A stretch of 64,000 bases of DNA from contig NZ_CP098480.1 of NCBI RefSeq assembly GCF_023702715.1, positions 868,001-932,000 on the forward strand, written 5' to 3'. Positions 44,038 through 53,411 of this stretch are shown here, in pieces; position 1 is the stretch's first letter; each line of letters opens with the position of its first letter. The translations under genes were made by a program, and so were the position numbers. The notes beneath the pieces are model-generated. The model was not told where the DNA came from and did no database searches. It was given only the letters and a program-made list of their open reading frames with translations. Origin of the DNA: Acinetobacter sp. C32I. Its GTDB lineage: Bacteria; Pseudomonadota; Gammaproteobacteria; Pseudomonadales; Moraxellaceae.

Positions 44038-44958
44038 ATGAAAATAGAAGAAGAATTGACCCTCAAAAAAATCCAAATTTTTTTGGCTTTTATGCGTCAT
44101 GGAAACTTATCCAAAGCTGCGGATGAGATGCAAATCAGTAATGTCAGTGTACATAAAGCATTGCACTCCTTAGAAAGCGCCCTACGCTGCCCTTTGTTTA
44201 AAAACGAAGGAAGAAATCTGATTCCACTGAAAAGTGCTTATGTCTTGCAAGAGCATTCACATAAACTTATTCAGGATATGATTATTACCGTAAATAAAAC
44301 CCGTGAAGCCGCAGGTTTTGCTGCAAAAATATTGCACCTAGGTTCACTCTATTCACTCACTGTGAATACGATTCCGAATGTCATTAGTGGATTAAAGCTG
44401 CGTCGGGGTGAGCTAGATATTCAACTTCTTCTGAGTTCAAATTTAGACTTGGTTACAAAACTAAAATCGACTGAATTAGATGCTATTATTGTTGCACTCA
44501 ATGACACGACCGATGACTCTGATTTTGAAACACTTCCAATGTTTCAAGATAATATTTATCTAGCCGTCAATAAAAACTCTCCGTTGGCTTTAATGAATGA
44601 AGTAGATCTCACAACATTAAAGGACGAAAAGTTCTTAACGCTTTCTAAGGGTTTCGCAACACGTAATGATTCAGATATCTTGTTTGAAAAAGCAGGAATT
44701 GATCCAAAAGTATTTTTACAAGTGAGTGATATTTTTACTTTGGTTAGCATGGTGAGTACAGGTGTTGGCTTGGCATTGTTACCAGGCCGTATTTCAACGA
44801 TCTATGAAAGTTCAGTTAAGCTCATTCCTTTGAAAAAGCCCTTTCAAATTAAACAAGAAATTGGTCTGGTTTTCCTAAAAAGTAAAGAGCGTGACCCAAA
44901 TCTACTGGCATTAATTGCAGAATGCCGTATGTTTTCCAAACGTTTTTTTGAGGTGTAG
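44038..44958 (+). CDS. mdcR: LysR-type regulator of malonate use
   Basis: A 306-residue LysR protein. HTH: LKKIQIFLAFMRHGNLSKAADEMQISNVSVHKALHSLESAL; an effector domain follows. The wording of the HTH and the position next to the mdc operon fit MdcR, which activates malonate decarboxylase genes when malonate is present. It is convergent with the last operon gene, with a shared hairpin terminator between. A LysR-type box lies at the far promoter of the operon. Confidence 0.82.
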   Translation: MKIEEELTLKKIQIFLAFMRHGNLSKAADEMQISNVSVHKALHSLESALRCPLFKNEGRNLIPLKSAYVLQEHSHKLIQDMIITVNKTREAAGFAAKILHLGSLYSLTVNTIPNVISGLKLRRGELDIQLLLSSNLDLVTKLKSTELDAIIVALNDTTDDSDFETLPMFQDNIYLAVNKNSPLALMNEVDLTTLKDEKFLTLSKGFATRNDSDILFEKAGIDPKVFLQVSDIFTLVSMVSTGVGLALLPGRISTIYESSVKLIPLKKPFQIKQEIGLVFLKSKERDPNLLALIAECRMFSKRFFEV

Positions 44959-44963
44959 AATTA

Positions 44964-44997
44964 TTGGGCAATTCATAAAATCTCATCAATTGCCCAA
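44964..44997. terminator. Bidirectional terminator between mdcR and madM
   Basis: TTGGGCAATT / AATTGCCCAA, a perfect 10-bp stem between convergent genes. Confidence 0.7.
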
Positions 44998-45013
44998 CCT
45001 AAACTACTCTAAA

Positions 45014-45775
45014 TCAGCTAAAAATTGCATTCACAGTCAGAAAAAATACTGAAGGTCCTAATAAACAACCAAGACCTGTATAGAATGTTGCAACTAAAGC
45101 ACCATAAGGAACTAAACGTACATCTGTACCCGCCAACCCTGCTGCAGTTCCACTTGTTGTTCCAGCTAGACCACCAAAAACCATTGCTGAACGGGGGCTT
45201 TTTAGATACATAAATTTAGCCAAGAGCGGTGTAGCCACCATAAAAAAGACAGACTTGATCAGACCAATTGCGATTGATAAAGCGATAACTTCTGAACTAG
45301 CACCAATTGCAGAACCGGTGATTGGACCAACAATATACGTCATGGCACCTGCACCAATGGTCGTCATCGATATGGGGTCTTTGTAACCCAAACACCAAGC
45401 AATCACGACACCAATTACAAAAGGTACAACGCAGCCGAGTAATAAGGCAACACATCCTATTTTGCCGGCCTTTTTAACTTCTTTTACATCAACTTCAAAT
45501 GCGGTTGAAGCAATCGCAAGATCTCTAATCATTGCCCCTCCTAATAGGGCAAAACCAGAGAAAATGGCAATGTCTGATATCCCTTTTGTACCTTGTGTAT
45601 AAACTCCAGCAAAATAAGCGATAACTAAGCCTAAAGTAATAGCGATTGCTGAACTTTGTAGCTTGCCTTTGGTTAGATATTTAGAAAGTAAATGAGAAAA
45701 GAACATCATTAAGCCAGTCACGGCAAGTGCGGTTACTAATGCATTCTTACTCAGAACCGAAATCAAAGTATCCAT
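45014..45775 (-). CDS. madM: Malonate transporter subunit MadM
   Basis: A 253-residue membrane protein with about eight to nine helices, the larger half of the MadLM malonate/Na+ symporter. Gly-rich GGAMIRDLAIASTAFEVDVKEVKKAG and GGLAGTTSGTAAGLAGTD segments are typical of MadM. Last gene of the operon, 25 bp after madL. Confidence 0.9.
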   Translation of the reverse strand: MDTLISVLSKNALVTALAVTGLMMFFSHLLSKYLTKGKLQSSAIAITLGLVIAYFAGVYTQGTKGISDIAIFSGFALLGGAMIRDLAIASTAFEVDVKEVKKAGKIGCVALLLGCVVPFVIGVVIAWCLGYKDPISMTTIGAGAMTYIVGPITGSAIGASSEVIALSIAIGLIKSVFFMVATPLLAKFMYLKSPRSAMVFGGLAGTTSGTAAGLAGTDVRLVPYGALVATFYTGLGCLLGPSVFFLTVNAIFS

Positions 45776-45800
45776 TTTTTATATCCCTAAGCAATTATAT

Positions 45801-46202
45801 TTAAGCAACTTTTTCAGTTGTTTCTAACGACCATTCGTATGTTTCATAATCACCACTGAGACGGTTCAGATAGCGGATAACCAAAACTGTACCAATCAGT
45901 GAAGCAATTGATACCGCAAGCCCTAACATTCCACCAGAAAGTGCAGCAACAACATTTTGACCTGCTGACATGGCGACAACAATTGGAATGTACATACCAG
46001 ACCAATACAAAACACCAAATTGGGTAATTTGAGGCAAATAGCCTTTTTTAGCGAGTATTTCTTTCGATAGAATCAGTAAAATCATCGAGATCGCAACACC
46101 ACCTACATTGGCTTGTACACCTAATAAACTCCCAAGCGTATTGCCTAGGTAATCGCCTAATAAGTGACAAATTGCTAAAATAGCGGTTCCATAAATAATC
46201 AT
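45801..46202 (-). CDS. madL: Malonate transporter subunit MadL
   Basis: A 133-residue membrane protein with four helices, the small half of the MadLM malonate importer. GTAILAICHLLGDYLGNTLG at the N-terminus and GVLYWSGMYIPIVVAMSAGQNVVAALSGG fit the family. Lies between mdcH and madM in the operon. Confidence 0.9.
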   Translation of the reverse strand: MIIYGTAILAICHLLGDYLGNTLGSLLGVQANVGGVAISMILLILSKEILAKKGYLPQITQFGVLYWSGMYIPIVVAMSAGQNVVAALSGGMLGLAVSIASLIGTVLVIRYLNRLSGDYETYEWSLETTEKVA

Positions 46203-46252
46203 TTTTCAATTTCCTCTATCCATTGAGTGACTTCATTTATTTTTGATTTTGT

Positions 46253-47182
46253 TTATGCAAAATTACCTTGTTTATGCATTTCCATAATCAAATTTTCCAA
46301 TCTTGTATTTTGAAAAGACAAAACCGTTCCTTCTTTAAATACTTTCCGTGCTAAACCTGTCAGTGTTGTGCCTGGCAAAGCTTCAATCTGTAATCGAACA
46401 CCTCGCTCCCATGCAGCCTGAACAGTGTTTTCCCAATCTATCGTTCGGCTCATATTAAAAATGAGATCGTCAAGAATCTGTTCACCTGTTCTAAGCAAAC
46501 GGGCAGAAGTCCCGCTTAGGTATTTAATGTTTGGTTGATTTAATTGAACTCCCTCCGCCAAATTGGCCAATTGCTTGGCTTGCTTTTCCAATAAACAACA
46601 GTGTGATGGCACACTGACGTCTAATCTTTTGGTTACTGCTCCAGATTGAGTTGCAAGCGCTTTGATCTGCTGCATGGCTACATCTGAACCTGAAATTACG
46701 ATCTGGTTTGGTGCATTAAAATTTGCAATATAAACATCGGATTGATTTTTATGGATTGTTGAAACCCACTCCTGAACTTTAGACGAGTCCGAACCGAGGA
46801 TTGCTGTCATGCCATAACCTTTCGGGTAGGCCTGTTGCATCAGCTCTCCTCGCTTTGCGACCAGAGCAAGACCATCTTCAAAACTAATGACATCTGCGAC
46901 TGTAGCCGCAGCCCATGCACCAATAGATAAACCCGCAACATAATCTGGTTCGAGCCCTTGTTCTTTCAGTAGCGACGAACAAATCACACCTGCAATATAC
47001 AAACAAAGCTGAACGGAATATGTCGATTTCAATGCCTCTTTTTGATCAAGCAACAGCACATCCTGATGCAAAATATCTGATGCTTGCTCTAGATATTTCT
47101 CCACAAGTCTATGCTGGGGAAGATCATGCAACATATTGATCTTCTGAGAACCTTGCCCAGGATAGACCCAGATTGAAGTCAT
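46253..47182 (-). CDS. mdcH: Malonate decarboxylase malonyl-CoA acyltransferase MdcH
   Basis: About 309 residues, FabD-like, moving malonyl from CoA to the decarboxylase ACP. VYPGQGSQ at the start and nucleophile Ser86 in GLSIGAWAAA, followed by VPSHCCLLEKQA with the active His. The frame extends to 47203, but the ATG at 47182 overlaps the mdcG stop by 4 bp (ATGA), the normal coupling. Confidence 0.9.
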   Translation of the reverse strand: MTSIWVYPGQGSQKINMLHDLPQHRLVEKYLEQASDILHQDVLLLDQKEALKSTYSVQLCLYIAGVICSSLLKEQGLEPDYVAGLSIGAWAAATVADVISFEDGLALVAKRGELMQQAYPKGYGMTAILGSDSSKVQEWVSTIHKNQSDVYIANFNAPNQIVISGSDVAMQQIKALATQSGAVTKRLDVSVPSHCCLLEKQAKQLANLAEGVQLNQPNIKYLSGTSARLLRTGEQILDDLIFNMSRTIDWENTVQAAWERGVRLQIEALPGTTLTGLARKVFKEGTVLSFQNTRLENLIMEMHKQGNFA

Positions 47183-47796
47183 ATGATTTCCTTTGAATCC
47201 CAAGGATTCTGAACCAAAACAGCATGATCATTGCGCTTGAGTAAAATGCATCCTGTTGCTCTTGCCCATTCGCGTAAGGCCACTCCGCCTAACGGCGTTT
47301 GTAGTTGCACATCAATGTTGATATCTAAATCTTCTAATGCCGTTAGCATAATTTTCGCTTCAGCTTGTGAGATGAATTGTTCTGTACGAATCAATAAATC
47401 AACATCACTATTTTCACTGACTGTTTTAAACCCTGTAGCCAACTCATAACCGACACTTCCTGTGTATCCCCATGGCAAAGCAAAACTCTGCATGGTTTTA
47501 TAAATACGCTGCAATTGACGTTGTAAATGCGGAAACGATGCTAAGTCCTTATCAATTAAACTTTCTGGACTTACTTTTTTCTCAATTGCATGAGTTGGCA
47601 TTTCAGCAGCAAAACGTTGATTCCTTTGTTTACCTCTAATGCCAACCGCAACTGTATGCATATTAGTGATTGCTCGTCTGACTACAACAGGCTTGTTCTC
47701 AAATAGCACTTGAACGGCCCAATCTGGTACGTCATCAGGTAACATGTGTGGATTCATTCCCCACAATAAATCATGCGCCTGAAAATGATGACTCAT
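47179..47796 (-). CDS. mdcG: Phosphoribosyl-dephospho-CoA transferase MdcG
   Basis: About 205 residues, a nucleotidyltransferase that attaches the 2'-(5''-phosphoribosyl)-3'-dephospho-CoA group to the ACP subunit. The nucleotidyl-transfer motif is GYELATGFKTVSENSDVDLLIRT (G...SDVDL), with a later acidic strand DINIDVQLQTPLGGVAL. The ATG at 47796 overlaps the mdcE stop (ATGA). Confidence 0.88.
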   Translation of the reverse strand: MSHHFQAHDLLWGMNPHMLPDDVPDWAVQVLFENKPVVVRRAITNMHTVAVGIRGKQRNQRFAAEMPTHAIEKKVSPESLIDKDLASFPHLQRQLQRIYKTMQSFALPWGYTGSVGYELATGFKTVSENSDVDLLIRTEQFISQAEAKIMLTALEDLDINIDVQLQTPLGGVALREWARATGCILLKRNDHAVLVQNPWDSKEII

Positions 47797-48614
47797 GACC
47801 ATTGCTCACGTAACAGTTCTCGAACCTGTTTCGACGCTTTACGGTTTTTCCCATTTAAGCGATGTTTTAAATCAACATTGCCTTGTTTTTGAATATCTTG
47901 TATTGCTTCATTCACTGCGGCTTTAACAGCGATAATATCTGCCACAGTAGGTTGCTCGGCAGCTTCTACCTCAAGAACATCAGATAACAGCCCTAAGGTG
48001 CTATAGCTTTCAATATCGTAAGCCATGGGTGGAATTGTCGCAGCCAAGGCTTCAAGCTCTTCCACAGACCTTAAAGTGACACGTGCAGCAGATTCTTTAC
48101 CCATCGCATGCACCATAACACCTTGATCTTTAAGTGCCAGAATGCGATTAGCCTGATAGCCATGCGCCAAGAATGCCCCAGACATCGATTTACCAACTAA
48201 CAGGCTAACGATCGGATGACCAGCTAAGCGGGCCGTTGCATAAGCATCTACAGCGCCAGCAAGGGCTTGATGAATTCCGAGGACTTCTTCTCGTCGTCCA
48301 TAAGCTTGGCTCGGTACATCGACAATACACAAAATTGCGCGTTTCTTGGTTTTTCCGCTATCAGCTTGAATCAGTTCATTAATTGATTGTGCCAGCGCCC
48401 AACCTTCCAATAAACCAACTTCACCACTTCTTGCCCGTGGGTACTTATTCAGTTCATCTGTGACAATGGCAAAAACACGAACCTCCTGACCATTCCATTG
48501 GCCATCAGCAATGAGCAATGAATCAATTGGGGTTTCGATTAAATTTAAATTCTGGGTTAAAGCATTAAACCAGTTTCGTCCACGTAATGAGGCTTGAGTA
48601 ACATGTGTATTCAT
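47793..48614 (-). CDS. mdcE: Malonate decarboxylase gamma subunit MdcE
   Basis: A 273-residue carboxyltransferase-fold subunit. With MdcD it removes CO2 from the malonyl group on the ACP. GLLEGWALAQSINELI, DVPSQAYGRREEVLGIHQALAGAVDAYA and VGKSMSGAFLAHGYQANRI show the crotonase-like carboxyltransferase fold. One base separates it from mdcD. Confidence 0.9.
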   Translation of the reverse strand: MNTHVTQASLRGRNWFNALTQNLNLIETPIDSLLIADGQWNGQEVRVFAIVTDELNKYPRARSGEVGLLEGWALAQSINELIQADSGKTKKRAILCIVDVPSQAYGRREEVLGIHQALAGAVDAYATARLAGHPIVSLLVGKSMSGAFLAHGYQANRILALKDQGVMVHAMGKESAARVTLRSVEELEALAATIPPMAYDIESYSTLGLLSDVLEVEAAEQPTVADIIAVKAAVNEAIQDIQKQGNVDLKHRLNGKNRKASKQVRELLREQWS

Positions 48615-48615
48615 T

Positions 48616-49467
48616 TTAGACCTCTTTTCCTTGATATAAGGCTTGAACTTCAGTTGGCAATATCTGTGCTGTCGTATCCACCTGTTGAATTTTTGACAGG
48701 TAAAAAGCAGTATTACGACTCCGATGGATCAAAGGCTGACCTTGCACAATACATTGAACAATCTGCTGTTGGATCTTTTGACGGTCGTCTTCCACATACA
48801 CATCGACGAGACCACTGTTAAAACGTTGTTCTCCGCCAGTAATACTCCAGATAAAAGGACGATCTTTTGCATCGTATTCCTGCACGCCGGCTTCTTGTTC
48901 AATGACTTGAGGCCCATTCAAGCCCAAACGACCTTCTTGCGTCATAATCAAATAACTACACAGTCCGGCTGCAATGGACATCCCGCCAAAACACCCTACA
49001 CTGCCTGCGATGACACCAATAACGGGTTGATATTGTCTTAATTCGACAATGGCAGATTGAATTTCGGCAATTGCAGCTAATCCCAGATTTGCTTCTTGTA
49101 AACGTACGCCTCCGGTTTCGAGCAATAAAATTGCTGTTGTAGGGATATCGTTCAGGTTGTCTTCTACTGCCAGTTCTAAAGCCCCAGCAATTTTAGCTCC
49201 ACCCACCTCACCTAGACTGCCACCTTGGAATATGCCTTCAATTGAAATCACCACAACAGGATGTTGCTCAATACGTCCTTTTATTACCACGACACCATCA
49301 TCAGCTTGGGGAACGATGTTTTGTTTCGCTAACCAAGGTGACATGATTCTTGCAAAAGGATCTAATAATTCTCGAAAACTTTCAGGATCAAGCAGGGACT
49401 TTGCTCGCTCACGTGCTCCAAGTTCAATAAAGCTTTGTTTATTCAATAAGTGATTTAGATCAGCCAC
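48616..49467 (-). CDS. mdcD: Malonate decarboxylase beta subunit MdcD
   Basis: A 283-residue carboxyltransferase-type subunit acting with MdcE. GSLGEVGGAKIAGALELA, LLETGGVRLQEANLGLAAIAEIQSAI, and GSVGCFGGMSIAAGLCSYLI are family segments. Overlaps mdcC by 8 bp. Confidence 0.92.
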   Translation of the reverse strand: MADLNHLLNKQSFIELGARERAKSLLDPESFRELLDPFARIMSPWLAKQNIVPQADDGVVVIKGRIEQHPVVVISIEGIFQGGSLGEVGGAKIAGALELAVEDNLNDIPTTAILLLETGGVRLQEANLGLAAIAEIQSAIVELRQYQPVIGVIAGSVGCFGGMSIAAGLCSYLIMTQEGRLGLNGPQVIEQEAGVQEYDAKDRPFIWSITGGEQRFNSGLVDVYVEDDRQKIQQQIVQCIVQGQPLIHRSRNTAFYLSKIQQVDTTAQILPTEVQALYQGKEV

Positions 49468-49762
49468 GGTTCACCTCCTCGAAAGCTTGTTCAAGTCTTA
49501 AACGGACGACGCCTGGTGTTGCACCAAAATCATGAATATCGATCGTGACGGCAGGAGGATAAGCAACCGAAAAAATACGTTCAAACAGGTTTTTCCAACG
49601 CTGTTGGCTGCCATCGACTGAAGTGACCACTTTGATCATGGCGGTCTGACTTGAATGATTAGGTTCCATTAAAATTTCTAGATCACCCGACCCCACACAT
49701 CCAACCAAAGCAGATTTATTGGGGATTTCTCCTGCTGCAAACTCAAAATGAAGTATTTCCAT
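49460..49762 (-). CDS. mdcC: Malonate decarboxylase acyl-carrier protein MdcC
   Basis: A 100-residue ACP (delta) subunit that carries the malonyl/acetyl group on a phosphoribosyl-dephospho-CoA arm. Attachment Ser25 lies in VGCVGSGDLEILME; DFGATPGVVRLRLEQAFEE closes the domain. Lies 11 bp after mdcB. Confidence 0.92.
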   Translation of the reverse strand: MEILHFEFAAGEIPNKSALVGCVGSGDLEILMEPNHSSQTAMIKVVTSVDGSQQRWKNLFERIFSVAYPPAVTIDIHDFGATPGVVRLRLEQAFEEVNRG

Positions 49763-49773
49763 TGCACTATTTC

Positions 49774-50649
49774 CTAAAATCTTTTCCAGTGGTATTTTTC
49801 TATACTGTCAAGAAACAACAGCGTTGCGAGCAAATCTGCTGCACCTCCCGCAGAAGCACGCATCATTAATAAATCTTGTTCCAGTTGCGATAAGCGTTGT
49901 TGGCCTTGGGGCGTTGAACTACCACCAAGTGTCAAAACCTGCTGCGCACCAAGTTGCATTTGATGTAATCCATCCAAACCTGCTCGATGGATCACACATG
50001 TATCCGTGAGTTGCCCCATCATGGCCAGTAAGGCATCAAGCCGAGCCAAAGACTCTGCTACACCTTGAATTCGGCTTCGATGTAATTGGACTATTCCGTA
50101 TTGTGTGATAACTGGAAAGCCCAGTTGAGCTTGCTGTTTTGCGCCGTTTACGCCAAATTTTTGTCGGACTTGTTGCCCATGTGTCAATTGCTGCTTGGGA
50201 ATAAAGCGGTCTTCAATTTGGGCTAGCTCACTGGCTGTTGTGCATAACACATCAACTGTACATTTCTGTTGATTGAACAGCGTTAATGCCGCGGATGTCA
50301 CCATTAATCCCATGGACCAAATTGCACCACGGTGCGTATTTATGCCTTGTGTGACTTGCAACATTCGATGCTCGCCATAGCGACCTAATTGACCTATGTC
50401 TTCTCTCAGTGCAATACAGACATTGCCATGCAGGACAGCAGCCTCTGCCATTGCTTTAAACATTGGAAATAAACATTGGGCTGAACGTTCCATTAACTCA
50501 AGACTTAAGTCATCATGTGCACCGCTTCCTCGCTGATCAACCAAAGCAGGTTTAGGGGTTAAATTAACCTCATCAATTAATGCCTGCACGGCCATATCTG
50601 CTATAAGTTCTGCAGTGCTAAAACCTGTCTTTTTTAAAAGTGCATTCAT
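49774..50649 (-). CDS. mdcB: Triphosphoribosyl-dephospho-CoA synthase MdcB
   Basis: About 291 residues, CitG-like, making the precursor of the ACP prosthetic group from ATP and dephospho-CoA. TPKPALVDQRGSGAHDDLSLELMERSA is the family signature; GGAADLLATLLFLDSI ends the protein. A TTG frame starts at 50655, but AGGAG precedes the ATG at 50649, which overlaps the mdcA stop (TAATG). Confidence 0.9.
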   Translation of the reverse strand: MNALLKKTGFSTAELIADMAVQALIDEVNLTPKPALVDQRGSGAHDDLSLELMERSAQCLFPMFKAMAEAAVLHGNVCIALREDIGQLGRYGEHRMLQVTQGINTHRGAIWSMGLMVTSAALTLFNQQKCTVDVLCTTASELAQIEDRFIPKQQLTHGQQVRQKFGVNGAKQQAQLGFPVITQYGIVQLHRSRIQGVAESLARLDALLAMMGQLTDTCVIHRAGLDGLHQMQLGAQQVLTLGGSSTPQGQQRLSQLEQDLLMMRASAGGAADLLATLLFLDSIEKYHWKRF

Positions 50650-52328
50650 TACCAACTCCTAAATTTTGCAGGAGGTTGATAAAGACCATCTGACCAAGTC
50701 ACAAGATCAGCAATATTTTTGGCCGCTAATAATTCACGAGTCGCGTCAGTACGGCGAATGCCGAGATCTTCTGGGAAAACAACCAAGCCTTCTTGGCGTA
50801 ATTGTTCTGTCTTTTTCGGATCATGATTTAGCCCAATATCGGTAACCCCCGCGACAGCCGCGATCATTGCCTGACGTTCTTCTAGGCTTCTCGCTTTATA
50901 AAGATAGGCAATCCCTTCTTCGGTGAGCAAATGGGTAACATCATCCCCATAAATCATAATCGGTGCTAAAGGCATCCCTGCCTTTTTCGCGACATCAACA
51001 GCATCAAGGGTGTCCACAAATGTTGGTTTCCCACCTTCCTGAAAGGTTTCAACCATTTGAACAACTAATTTTTTCCCGCGAGCTAAATAGGTGTCAGTCT
51101 CATACTGACCTTCGATACGCATATCTATCCACGCAGGTGTCGCATGTCTGCGTCCACGTGGGTCATGTCCCATATTGGGGGCTCCACCAAATCCAGCTAA
51201 TCGACCTTTGGTTACTGTTGATGAATGACCGCTGCCATCGACTTGTAAGGTCGCACCAATGAATAAATCGACAGCATATTGACCGGCAAGCTGACACATC
51301 ATGCGGTTGGAGCGTAAAGAGCCATCACGACCAGTAAAGAAAATATCTGGGCGTGCAGCAATATACTTTTCCATTCCCAGTTCAGTACCAAAACAATGCA
51401 CACTTTCAACCCAACCAGTTTCAATCGCAGGAATCAATGTGGGGTGTGGGTTCAAGGTCCAATTTCGACAAATTTTTCCTTTTAAACCGAGCGATTCGCC
51501 ATAGGTTGGTAAAATTAATTCAATCGCTGCTGTATTAAAACCAATCCCATGATTGAGCGACTGCACTTGATGACGTTCATAAATTCCACGTATCGCCATC
51601 ATCGCCATAAGCACATGAACGGGTTTAATGTGCTTTGGATCACGGGTAAATAAGGGTTCAATATAGAAAGGCTTATCTGCCACAACGATAAAATCCACCC
51701 AAGAAGCTGGAATATCTACACGAGGTAAATCTTGTACATCATCGACAAGCTCATTCACTTGTACAATGACAATGCCATCACTGAATGCAGCAGGTTCAAT
51801 TAATGCGGGTGAATCCTCTGTACTTGGACCTGTATAAACATTGCCATGACGGTCTGCCATGAATCCTGCTGAAAGGACAACATTCGGGATTAAGTCAACC
51901 AATAATCTTGAATACAACTCGATATAGGTATGAATTGCGCCAATCTCGAGTAATCCATCTTCTAATAGTTGGCTAATACGTAGACTTTGGGTGCCTGCAA
52001 AGGAAAAATCGAGTTTCCGGGCAATACCTTTTTCAAATAAATCCAAATGCTCAGGACGGCCCACACTTGGCATAATCATATGTAAATGATGCAGAGTTTT
52101 GGGATTAACCTGAGCAAGCGCACGCGATAAAAAATCCGCTTGTTTTTGGTTATTTCCTTCTAATACAACCTTATCGCCTGAGCGAATCAAAGTTTCCAAG
52201 ACTTGAACAATATTCTGTCTGGGAATGACGACACCATCCGTATATTTACGTGCTTGTTGTATTTTCAATTGCTTAGCATGTCGACGTTTTGTCCATATAC
52301 TTTCTTTATTCTGAACACAAGCTTCCAT
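50649..52328 (-). CDS. mdcA: Malonate decarboxylase alpha subunit MdcA
   Basis: About 559 residues, the acetyl-S-ACP:malonate ACP transferase that swaps acetate for malonate on the carrier. NIVQVLETLIRSGDKVVLEGNNQKQADFLSRAL, GLKGKICRNWTLNPHPTLIPAIETGWVES and APNMGHDPRGRRHATPAW are strong MdcA markers. The frame opens at 52397, but AAGGA 7 bp before the ATG at 52328 (MEACVQNKES) marks the start. First gene of the operon. Confidence 0.93.
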   Translation of the reverse strand: MEACVQNKESIWTKRRHAKQLKIQQARKYTDGVVIPRQNIVQVLETLIRSGDKVVLEGNNQKQADFLSRALAQVNPKTLHHLHMIMPSVGRPEHLDLFEKGIARKLDFSFAGTQSLRISQLLEDGLLEIGAIHTYIELYSRLLVDLIPNVVLSAGFMADRHGNVYTGPSTEDSPALIEPAAFSDGIVIVQVNELVDDVQDLPRVDIPASWVDFIVVADKPFYIEPLFTRDPKHIKPVHVLMAMMAIRGIYERHQVQSLNHGIGFNTAAIELILPTYGESLGLKGKICRNWTLNPHPTLIPAIETGWVESVHCFGTELGMEKYIAARPDIFFTGRDGSLRSNRMMCQLAGQYAVDLFIGATLQVDGSGHSSTVTKGRLAGFGGAPNMGHDPRGRRHATPAWIDMRIEGQYETDTYLARGKKLVVQMVETFQEGGKPTFVDTLDAVDVAKKAGMPLAPIMIYGDDVTHLLTEEGIAYLYKARSLEERQAMIAAVAGVTDIGLNHDPKKTEQLRQEGLVVFPEDLGIRRTDATRELLAAKNIADLVTWSDGLYQPPAKFRSW

Positions 52329-52413
52329 GTGCTTTTCCTTGGTAACGATGACTTGACTTACCTTATAAAAAGCTTTTTCTAGATTCTGATCAATCAACTG
52401 AAATGCTATATTG

Positions 52414-52428
52414 TTAACTTAAAGTTAA
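52414..52428. promoter_or_regulatory. LysR-type box upstream of mdcA
   Basis: TTAACTT-A-AAGTTAA, a palindrome containing T-N11-A, about 85 bp before the mdcA start; the probable MdcR site. Confidence 0.6.
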
Positions 52429-52547
52429 TACTTTTATACGATGCTCATTCTTATTTATTTTGGCATGATTAATTTCAACAAAAATAAAAGCTGTTTAAAA
52501 TTACTTATCTATTTGAAAATATTAATTTTAACTTGTTTAAATTAAAA

Positions 52548-52566
52548 ACTCACAGATGATATCTGA
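52548..52566 (-). terminator. Terminator after the TetR gene
   Basis: CTCAGAT / ATCTGTGAG hairpin followed on the minus strand by TTTTTAATTT. Confidence 0.55.
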
Positions 52567-52630
52567 GATTTCGTTTGACTTATGTGCCAATCGAACTTAG
52601 TTGAAATGGGATTAAAGACTTTTTTACATC

Positions 52631-53230
52631 TTATGGCTTTACCAAATATTGATCCAGATTTTTAAGTGCCAAGCTGATGTTTGATAACAAGATTTGTTCT
52701 GAATAACCATCTCTGGCCTGTACCGATAAGCCATGCAAAACCAGCCCATAATATTGCCCTAATTGTTCAGGATCGGCATCCTCCCGCAATTGACCATCCA
52801 ATTTGGCTTGTTCAAAACGCTGAATTAGACCTTCAACCCGCTGAATACGTTGCTGTTTCATCCAGACGAGAAGATCTTGATTCTCTTCGCTTAATACACT
52901 TGCCGAAGAAACAACCATACAACCATATGCGTGATTTGTTTGGGTATATAACTTGATCGCATCTTGGAATAATTGATTGATTGCCACTTTAATATCTTGC
53001 TGTTGCAATGCTTGGACAGCAAAGCCACCTTCATGTTCTTCATAATGCTTAACAGCTTCTCTAAAAAGCGCTTCTTTTGAACCAAATGCTTTGTATATAC
53101 GCGCTGAAGCAATACCCAAAACCTCAACTAAATCTGACATGGATGTTCCTTCATAGCCATGCTGCCAGAATAAATTTCGTGCTTTGACCAAGGCTTTGTC
53201 TCGATCAAACTCTCTTGGTCTACCCGCCAT
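52631..53230 (-). CDS. TetR-family regulator of the isomerase-hydrolase unit
   Basis: A 199-residue protein with HTH REFDRDKALVKARNLFWQHGYEGTSMSDLVEVLGIASARIYKAFGSKEALF, close in style to the AcrR/YxaF group. The C-terminal domain (TetR_C-like) has GCMVVSSAS. Divergent from the sugar-isomerase-like gene 181 bp away, whose leader carries a palindrome. Confidence 0.88.
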   Translation of the reverse strand: MAGRPREFDRDKALVKARNLFWQHGYEGTSMSDLVEVLGIASARIYKAFGSKEALFREAVKHYEEHEGGFAVQALQQQDIKVAINQLFQDAIKLYTQTNHAYGCMVVSSASVLSEENQDLLVWMKQQRIQRVEGLIQRFEQAKLDGQLREDADPEQLGQYYGLVLHGLSVQARDGYSEQILLSNISLALKNLDQYLVKP

Positions 53231-53380
53231 AGTGCTTCTTTTTTCAAACTTAGTGTTTTTTTATTATTAATCGGAAAAATATTTTTCGCAAATAAATCAA
53301 TATGATTTGTTGTATCTAAAGCCAATTTTCAACATCCATTTAAAAAATGAGTTGTTTTTAAATAATATTCAGCCTATTGT

Positions 53381-53394
53381 TTGTTGATCGACAA
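53381..53394. promoter_or_regulatory. Candidate TetR operator
   Basis: TTGTTGATCGACAA, a 14-bp palindrome with one mismatch, 18 bp before the isomerase-like start. Confidence 0.4.
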
Positions 53395-53411
53395 CTAATT
53401 GAGTTTCAGAG

